From: Gammaproteobacteria bacterium
GTDB taxonomy: Bacteria > Pseudomonadota > Gammaproteobacteria > Tenderiales > Tenderiaceae
DNA: 64,000 nucleotides
Assembly: GCA_016200485.1 (NCBI GenBank)
Contig: JACQEP010000019.1
Location: forward strand, 1-64,000
Direction: 5' to 3'
Below the pieces are notes generated by a model. It was not told the origin of the DNA, made no database searches, and saw only the letters and a program-made list of their open reading frames with translations. Shown piece after piece: positions 58,804-64,000 of the stretch (positions are counted from its first letter, which is position 1; every line of letters starts with the position of its first letter). A program made the position numbers and the translations under genes.

Positions 58804-59154
58804 ATGAAAGTAGTGATTTATCATAATCCGCGTTGCAGCAAGTCGCGGGAAACATTGGCGTTAATGGAAGAGCAGGGTGTTAAACCGCAAGTGATTGAAT
58901 ATCTCAAACAGCCGCCAACCCAAGCGGAGCTAAAAGAAATTCTGGCGCTATTAGGGATGGAGCCCCGGCAGCTGATGCGCACCAAGGAAGCGCTATACAG
59001 TGAATTGAAGCTGGATAATCCCAAACTCAGCCGTGAGGCATTGATCGAAGCGATGGTCAACAATCCGAGCCTGATCGAACGTCCGATCGTGCTGGCCAAT
59101 GGCAAGGCCGCGCTGGGGCGCCCGCCGGAACAAGTGTTGGCGATACTCGAGTAG
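58804..59154 (+). CDS. arsC: ArsC family arsenate reductase (glutaredoxin-dependent)
   Basis: 116 residues from the ATG at 58804, 6 bases after AGAAGGAAA; the upstream in-frame start at 58759 lacks support. The active-site Cys is C11 in HNPRCSKSRETL, with the arginine-rich loop near residues 60 (EPRQLMRTKEALY) and 93 (LIERPIVL). It reduces arsenate to arsenite using glutathione/glutaredoxin. No arsR or arsenite pump gene is adjacent, so it may be a general housekeeping or redox relative. A cyclase gene starts 10 bases later. Confidence 0.92.
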   Translation: MKVVIYHNPRCSKSRETLALMEEQGVKPQVIEYLKQPPTQAELKEILALLGMEPRQLMRTKEALYSELKLDNPKLSREALIEAMVNNPSLIERPIVLANGKAALGRPPEQVLAILE

Positions 59155-59164
59155 TGATTGCGTA

Positions 59165-60250
59165 ATGGATATTCTGAACGGCAAAACAGTGCTGGTGGTC
59201 GATGATCTGTCTGCGGTGCGCAAGCAGTTGCGCAATTTTCTTGAACCTGCGGGCGTCATGATATTACAGGCGCGAGATGCGGAATCGGCACTGGAGATAG
59301 CCAGTGACCATGACATCGATGGTTTTCTGCTGGATATTTATTTGCCCGGTGGTAACGGCATGGAGTTGTGCCAGCAATTACGGTCCATGGAACGTTTTCA
59401 TCATGCGCCGATGCTGTTCGTCACCTCATCAGAAGAAGAAAAGGTGTTAGAAGAGGCCTTTGCCGCCGGCGGCGACGATGTGCTGCCCAAGCCAGTGACC
59501 AGCGCCGTGTTGTTGGCGAGACTGCGCAATCATTTGCGGCGCGGTGAGTATGTGCGTCAAACCGATTATTTCAGACGCAACCTGAATCTCTATGTTTGTC
59601 CGCGCACCAAGGATATGGCGGAGTTATATAGCAAAACCGGCGTCTTGCCACCGCCGGAAGAAAAAGAATTATGCGTGCTGTTTACTGACGTGCGTGGTTT
59701 TACCCAGCTATCGCAGGAAATGGCACCCGATCTATTATTTAATGTACTGAGCGATCATCTCGGCGCGCAAGTCCAGGCCGTCTATCGCTATGGCGGCTAT
59801 ATCGACAAGTTCAGCGGCGACGGTCTGATGGCCGTGTTTGATGGCCAGGACATGGCCTTCCGCGCCTGTCAGGCCGCGCTTAAAATGATCGAATATGCCG
59901 CCAGCAAGGCAGAAAGTGTCGGCGCATCGTTGTATCATGTCGGGATTGGAATCCACATGGGGCGGGCGATGGTCGGCAATATCGGTTCCGATAAGCAACT
60001 GGATTACACCGTGATCGGCCCCACAATCAATCTTGCCGCGCGGCTGTGTGGTCACGCCCAGGCGCGTTCGGTTGTCGTATCGCAAACTGTCGTGACAGCA
60101 CTTCAAAATGAGCCGCGTTTACGTTTCTCAGAATCCATGAATCTTCAGGTCAAAGGTGTGCAGGCGCCAGTGATTACCTATAGGTTATATCCTGGTCAGC
60201 GGCGCATGCGTCTCAGCGAAGACGCAGAGATCGACAATCTTCCAAGTTAG
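59165..60250 (+). CDS. REC-class III nucleotide cyclase response regulator
   Basis: 361 residues from the ATG at 59165. REC domain (~5-125): acidic D13/D14, phospho-acceptor D57 (DGFLLDIYLPGGNG) and K109 (VLPKPV). A cyclase domain (~170-345) has LFTDVRGFTQLSQ and DKFSGDGLMAVF for the metals and LDYTVIGPTINLAARLCG. It would make a cyclic nucleotide when phosphorylated. No histidine kinase gene is adjacent, so its partner is elsewhere. Ten bases after arsC, so probably co-transcribed. Confidence 0.92.
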   Translation: MDILNGKTVLVVDDLSAVRKQLRNFLEPAGVMILQARDAESALEIASDHDIDGFLLDIYLPGGNGMELCQQLRSMERFHHAPMLFVTSSEEEKVLEEAFAAGGDDVLPKPVTSAVLLARLRNHLRRGEYVRQTDYFRRNLNLYVCPRTKDMAELYSKTGVLPPPEEKELCVLFTDVRGFTQLSQEMAPDLLFNVLSDHLGAQVQAVYRYGGYIDKFSGDGLMAVFDGQDMAFRACQAALKMIEYAASKAESVGASLYHVGIGIHMGRAMVGNIGSDKQLDYTVIGPTINLAARLCGHAQARSVVVSQTVVTALQNEPRLRFSESMNLQVKGVQAPVITYRLYPGQRRMRLSEDAEIDNLPS

Positions 60251-60319
60251 GATGGATTTCCATTTAAAAAATTAGCAGCGAGCTGCTATGAAGTGTGTAA
60301 GCTGGCGATCCTTTAGACT

Positions 60320-60550
60320 CCCTCTCCCTAAGGGAGAGGGTTGGGGTGAGGGGATCGATAATGATATAACACTTTAGGAACCTCTGATTAATTCGTCATT
60401 CCGGGCGAAGCGTAGCGTAGACCCGGAATCTACTGCTTTGAATTCAATGGGTTACTGGATTCCCGCTTTCGCGGGAATGACACCGAAGGAATTAATCAGA
60501 CCTTCCTTCAATTAATCCCCTCATCCTAGCCTTCTCCCTGAGGGAGAAGG
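60320..60550. repeat. Composite inverted repeat around a MITE-like element
   Basis: The left arm (60320-60354), reading CCCTCTCCCTAAGGGAGAGG then GTTGGGGTGAGGGG, and the right arm (60517-60550), reading CCCCTCATCCTAGCCTTCTC then CCTGAGGGAGAAGG, are inverted imperfect copies. The 130-base element between them has its own terminal repeats. The right arm supplies the AAGGAA before the srkA start. Confidence 0.7.
60377..60506. mobile_element. MITE-like element, 130 bases
   Basis: Imperfect terminal inverted repeats: left GGAACCTCTGATTAATTC and, inverted, right GGAAGGTCTGATTAATTC, with two mismatches. Inside is a hairpin TTCCCGCTTTCGCGGGAA. It has no coding capacity. The combination of length, terminal repeats and lack of genes fits a MITE or related repeat. 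Confidence 0.65.
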
Positions 60551-60558
60551 AACTAACG

Positions 60559-61590
60559 ATGTTATTCGATAGCGCGCTAATGGAAAATCACGAGACAAAC
60601 ACAGCCGCAACACCGTACTACAAACTGGCGCCAGAAACGGTCATTGCTGCTGTCGAACAATGCGGCTATCTCTGTGACGGCCGTATGCTCGCGCTAAACA
60701 GTTATGAGAATCGCGTTTACCAAGTCGGCATTGAAGATGCCAGTCCCATCGTCGTCAAGTTTTACCGCCCACAACGCTGGACCGATGCCGCCATCCTTGA
60801 AGAGCATGAATTCGCTCAAGAGTTGGACCAAGCGGAAATCCCCATCGTTGCGCCGTTAGTGATCAACGGCCTCACGTTGCAGCAATATCAGGGATTCCGC
60901 TATGCACTCTATCCGCGTCGCGGTGGCCGTCATCCCGATTTGGAAAAAGAGAATGATCTGGAATGGGTCGGCCGCTTTCTGGGGCGCATTCATATGGTCG
61001 GCGCCAAGAAAAAATTCCGTCACCGGCCAAGGTTGGATGTAGAAAGTTTTGGCACCCAGTCCTACCAATTTGTGCTGGAGCACGGATTTGTGCCCAAAGA
61101 ATTGCAGAATGTTTACCGTGGCCTGGCCGAAGATGTCATCAAGCAGATTGAGGCCAGCCTGCAACATGTCGGCCCGCTGCGCGAGATTCGTCTGCATGGC
61201 GATTGTCACCGGGGAAATATACTCTGGACCGACACCGGCCCGCATTTTGTCGACCTGGATGACAGCCGCACCGGGCCAGCGATTCAGGATCTGTGGATGC
61301 TGCTGGCAGGCGACCGGCCAACGATGGCGCAACAACTGGGCTGGTTGCTGCAAGGCTATCAACAGTTCGCCAAATTTAACTACGAAGAAATCGCCCTCAT
61401 CGAGGCACTGCGCACCCTGCGCTTGATGCACTACAGCGCCTGGCTGGCACGGCGCTGGGACGACCCCGCCTTCCCCATGGCCTTCCCCTGGTTCAATAGC
61501 TCCCGTTACTGGGAAGAACAAATCCTCACCTTACGCGAACAATCGGCAGCAATGGACGAGTTGCCGTTGGCGGTGGAGTGGATGTTTTAG
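60559..61590 (+). CDS. srkA: Stress response kinase SrkA (YihE)
   Basis: 343 residues of the APH/choline-kinase-like fold. The catalytic loop is HGDCHRGN (H213, D215, N220), and the metal aspartate lies in FVDLDDSRTGPA. The segments LNSYENRVYQVGIED and VVKFYRPQRWTDAAILEEH are typical of YihE/SrkA, a Ser/Thr kinase counteracting stress-induced death. The ATG at 60559 follows AAGGAA of the repeat arm; an ATG at 60580 is also possible. Monocistronic. Confidence 0.95.
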   Translation: MLFDSALMENHETNTAATPYYKLAPETVIAAVEQCGYLCDGRMLALNSYENRVYQVGIEDASPIVVKFYRPQRWTDAAILEEHEFAQELDQAEIPIVAPLVINGLTLQQYQGFRYALYPRRGGRHPDLEKENDLEWVGRFLGRIHMVGAKKKFRHRPRLDVESFGTQSYQFVLEHGFVPKELQNVYRGLAEDVIKQIEASLQHVGPLREIRLHGDCHRGNILWTDTGPHFVDLDDSRTGPAIQDLWMLLAGDRPTMAQQLGWLLQGYQQFAKFNYEEIALIEALRTLRLMHYSAWLARRWDDPAFPMAFPWFNSSRYWEEQILTLREQSAAMDELPLAVEWMF

Positions 61591-61798
61591 CGCGGAATAT
61601 TAGCGCTGGCTTGCTTGCGGAATGTGGATTTCGTAAACATAATGGGTAAAGCAATAAAAACTGTAAGGGATGATCATGTAGGTAGGGTTGAGTTGGTCAA
61701 CGGTTTAACCAATATATTCGAAGGTGAGTTGCGCGGTCAGGGTTTTTGAGGAAAACGCAGATGAATAATGTTGTCATGCAAGTCTGCCCCATATACAC

Positions 61799-63031
61799 AT
61801 GAACGCTTCGCCGTCGAATAGTTCGCAATCCCCCCCTGCCTCGCCTACAGGATTGCGCGCTTTGCCGATCGGCATCTGGATGTTGGGTTTTGGCTCAATG
61901 TTCATGGATATCTCGTCCGAATTAATCCACAGTCTGTTGCCTATTTTTATGGTCACGGTGCTGGGCACTTCCATGATCACCGTGGGTATCGTTGAGGGTG
62001 TGGCGGAGGCGACGGCCGCGATCACGAAGGTGTTTTCGGGTGCGCTGAGCGATTACCTCGGCAAGCGAAAATTTCTGCTGGTGCTCGGTTATGGACTCGC
62101 TGCGGTCACCAAGCCGATTTTTCCGCTGGCTACTTCCGTCGGCTGGGTGTTCACTGCGCGCTTTGTCGATCGCATTGGCAAGGGCATCCGTGGTGCGCCA
62201 CGCGATGCGCTGGTGGCCGATATTGCACCGCCGCATTTACGTGGCGCGGCCTATGGTCTGCGCCAGGCGCTCGATTCGATCGGTGCCTTCATCGGTCCGC
62301 TGTTGGCGATGGTGTTTATGCTTTGGTTCGCCAATGACATCGCGGCAGTGATGTGGGTCGCGGTTGTCCCCGCGTTCATCGCGGTGCTGTTGCTCATGAT
62401 TTACGTGCGTGAACCCGAGCGTGCGCAGGGGGGCGCCGCCACTAAAACGCCGTTGACCTTGGCCGATACGAAACGGCTGCCGGTGCATTACTGGCGGGTT
62501 GTGTTGCTGGGCGCGGTGTTTACGCTGGCGCGTTTTAGTGAGGCGTTTCTGGTGCTGCGCGCGCAGGATGTCGGGCTTGCGCTCAGCTATGTGCCGTTGG
62601 TGATGATCGTGATGAATGTCATTTACGCGGCGTTTGCATATCCGGCCGGTGCTGCTGCCGACCGCCTCAGTCGTCGTACGCTGTTTGTTATTGGCCTGGT
62701 GTTACTGATTGCTGCCGATGTGGTGTTGGCGGTGGCTGCGTCGCCGTTGCTGGTATTTGTTGGCAGTGCGCTGTGGGGCTTGCACATGGCGTTCACGCAA
62801 GGCTTGTTGTCCAAGCTCGTCGCCGACACCGCGCCGGCGGATTTGCGCGGCACGGCGTTCGGTCTCTTCAATCTCGTCAGTGGCAGTATGCTGCTGGTAG
62901 CGAGTGTCATCGCGGGGATACTGTGGAGCGCCTTTGGTGCGCCAGCAACGTTCCTGGCCGGGGCGGGATTTGCCACCGTTACGGTATTGGGTGTGCTCGC
63001 GTATCGCGCGAGTCCTCAAGCGATTAAATAA
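61799..63031 (+). CDS. MFS transporter
   Basis: 410 residues and about 12 membrane helices in two halves. The loop DRIGKGIRGAPRDALVAD near residue 125 is characteristic of one bacterial MFS branch, with DYLGKRKFLLVLGYG preceding. The substrate is not readable. There is no clear ribosome site before the ATG; a later ATG (within LGFGSMFMD) remains possible. It is convergent with the flavin reductase gene, only 15 bases from its stop. Confidence 0.9.
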   Translation: MNASPSNSSQSPPASPTGLRALPIGIWMLGFGSMFMDISSELIHSLLPIFMVTVLGTSMITVGIVEGVAEATAAITKVFSGALSDYLGKRKFLLVLGYGLAAVTKPIFPLATSVGWVFTARFVDRIGKGIRGAPRDALVADIAPPHLRGAAYGLRQALDSIGAFIGPLLAMVFMLWFANDIAAVMWVAVVPAFIAVLLLMIYVREPERAQGGAATKTPLTLADTKRLPVHYWRVVLLGAVFTLARFSEAFLVLRAQDVGLALSYVPLVMIVMNVIYAAFAYPAGAAADRLSRRTLFVIGLVLLIAADVVLAVAASPLLVFVGSALWGLHMAFTQGLLSKLVADTAPADLRGTAFGLFNLVSGSMLLVASVIAGILWSAFGAPATFLAGAGFATVTVLGVLAYRASPQAIK

Positions 63032-63046
63032 TATATACAGGGGAAG

Positions 63047-63583
63047 TCATTTCATCCGGGAAGGCAGTTTGATTGTTTCGCCCGCCACCATGAATGTGCC
63101 GCGACCGCGATGATGGATGGTTTCTGGATCTTTAATTTTCGGGTCGATCCAGGCTTTGAGCACTTCAAGGATAAAGAAGTTGTATTTGTTCACCATCCGT
63201 GTATCGACAACCGTGCATTCAAGGTTGGCATAACACTCGTCGATGAGTGGAGTCTTGACGAGTGAGGCAGTCACCGGCGTGAGGTCAAAGGCTTGGAACT
63301 TGTCGAGCTTGCGTCCGGAGGTGTTGCCGCAACCGACGACCGCTTTCGCGAGATCGACAGTCGGAATGTTGATCACGCACTCTTTGGCCGCCTTCAGGGT
63401 ATCGAAGCTGTAATTGCGGTTACTGATTACGCAACCGATAAGTGGTGGCTCAAACTCCATCATCGTGTGCCATGACATAGTCATGATGTTGGTCCGGCCT
63501 TTGCGCGCGGTTGTGACCATCACCACGGGTCCCGGCTCAAGCAGGCTATAGACCTTGGACAATGGAAAGGTTCTTTTTGCCAT
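63047..63583 (-). CDS. Flavin reductase-like FMN-binding protein
   Basis: 178 residues. The family segments EPGPVVMVTTARKGRTNIMTMSWHTMMEFEPPLIGCVIS, FDTLKAAKECVINIP and the split-barrel fold match the flavin reductase-like/flavoredoxin type that binds FMN. The partner is unknown. AGGGGGC lies 6 bases before the ATG. It is the last gene in the window; no further gene is evident to its right. Confidence 0.9.
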   Translation of the reverse strand: MAKRTFPLSKVYSLLEPGPVVMVTTARKGRTNIMTMSWHTMMEFEPPLIGCVISNRNYSFDTLKAAKECVINIPTVDLAKAVVGCGNTSGRKLDKFQAFDLTPVTASLVKTPLIDECYANLECTVVDTRMVNKYNFFILEVLKAWIDPKIKDPETIHHRGRGTFMVAGETIKLPSRMK

Positions 63584-64000
63584 CAGGTGCCCCCTTTGCC
63601 ACTTTGCCCAGCATAATCATGCTGCAGTGGATTTTAATGAATATAGTCCACAGGTAAGCGCTTATCCAAGTTATCGTTCAGGCTAGAATTGGTTCGTGAG
63701 CCAGATGATTTACGGTGAGCTACTGTTAATGATTGGTTTTTAAATCCAGATCAAAGTTGTTGCATTGCCGGATGTTTATAGTGGTGCCATCAAGTGCGCA
63801 ATGTGTAGCGACCGCGTGGTGTCGTGGTTTCCCTTTATTATCAAATAGTGGAATGGGGCACGGTATGACCTAGAATAAATGCTACATTTAAGAGTCCGGG
63901 AGCGCATTTGGTTGAAATGAAGTTTATTTTCCCTGAGCAGATACAGGGTGCCGCCGTCGGCATTATTTGGTTGTTCAAAGATTAATGAGGGCTTTTCAAT
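63584..64000. other. Gene-free right end of the window
   Basis: About 417 bases with only tiny frames. I found no ribosome site with a persuasive frame, no terminator and no repeat like those elsewhere. The next gene probably starts beyond the window. Confidence 0.5.

Overview
The window looks like chromosomal DNA of a free-living gammaproteobacterium, probably of the Chromatiales/sulfur-oxidiser type. Three things point there: the conserved block zapB-like/zapA/6S RNA/fau facing ygfB/pepP/ubiH/ubiI, a lexA-sulA operon with two SOS boxes, and many c-di-GMP and cyclic-nucleotide signalling proteins next to cytochrome c genes. This placement is an inference from gene content; no marker gene fixes the genus. 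Genes are dense on both strands. I saw no tRNA, rRNA, CRISPR array, prophage or full insertion sequence.

Layout. 1-8.9 kb: a 5'-truncated putative 2-oxoglutarate oxygenase, then leftward msrA, a degenerate HD-GYP protein, an O-methyltransferase, small orphan genes and B12-dependent metH. 9-16.5 kb: marC, a TetR regulator set among intergenic repeats, zapE, a PilZ protein, rpiA and a large CHASE-PAS-GGDEF-EAL protein. 16.7-20 kb: ilvA and small genes, including a YcgR/PilZ-like protein. 20-26.7 kb: the 6S RNA/zapA/pepP/ubiH neighbourhood. 26.7-33.7 kb: a promoter, tandem glycine riboswitch and terminator ahead of lipA-gcvT-gcvH-gcvPA-gcvPB-dgkA and a PfkB kinase. 33.8-40.8 kb: two paralogous DUF4382 lipoproteins, then a periplasmic binding protein translationally coupled to a HAMP-PAS-GGDEF-EAL protein. 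40.8-46.8 kb: sulA/imuA-like, lexA, a double cNMP-rhodanese membrane protein, a decayed pcm, another cNMP-binding protein and mazG. 46.8-53.3 kb: a tetraheme protein with a UshA-like N-terminus, EamA exporter, Hsp20, VOC protein, PhnA-like protein, cytochrome c4 and an M28 peptidase. 53.3-64 kb: a leftward run CHASE2 cyclase - SH3 protein - M48 protease - FadL-like porin, then apaG, arsC, a REC-cyclase, srkA, an MFS carrier and a flavin reductase.

How the parts fit. The clearest regulated unit is the glycine-cleavage operon. The riboswitch would sense glycine and permit transcription of the P, T and H proteins together with LipA, which makes the lipoyl cofactor of the H protein. A second theme is nucleotide second messengers: two class III cyclases and two cNMP-domain proteins, plus two GGDEF-EAL proteins, one HD-GYP-like protein lacking its metal-binding HD pair and two PilZ-type proteins.

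Repeats. Six short perfect or near-perfect palindromes lie within about 10 bases of a stop codon. Several larger inverted pairs and a 130-base MITE-like element occupy the intergenic gaps.
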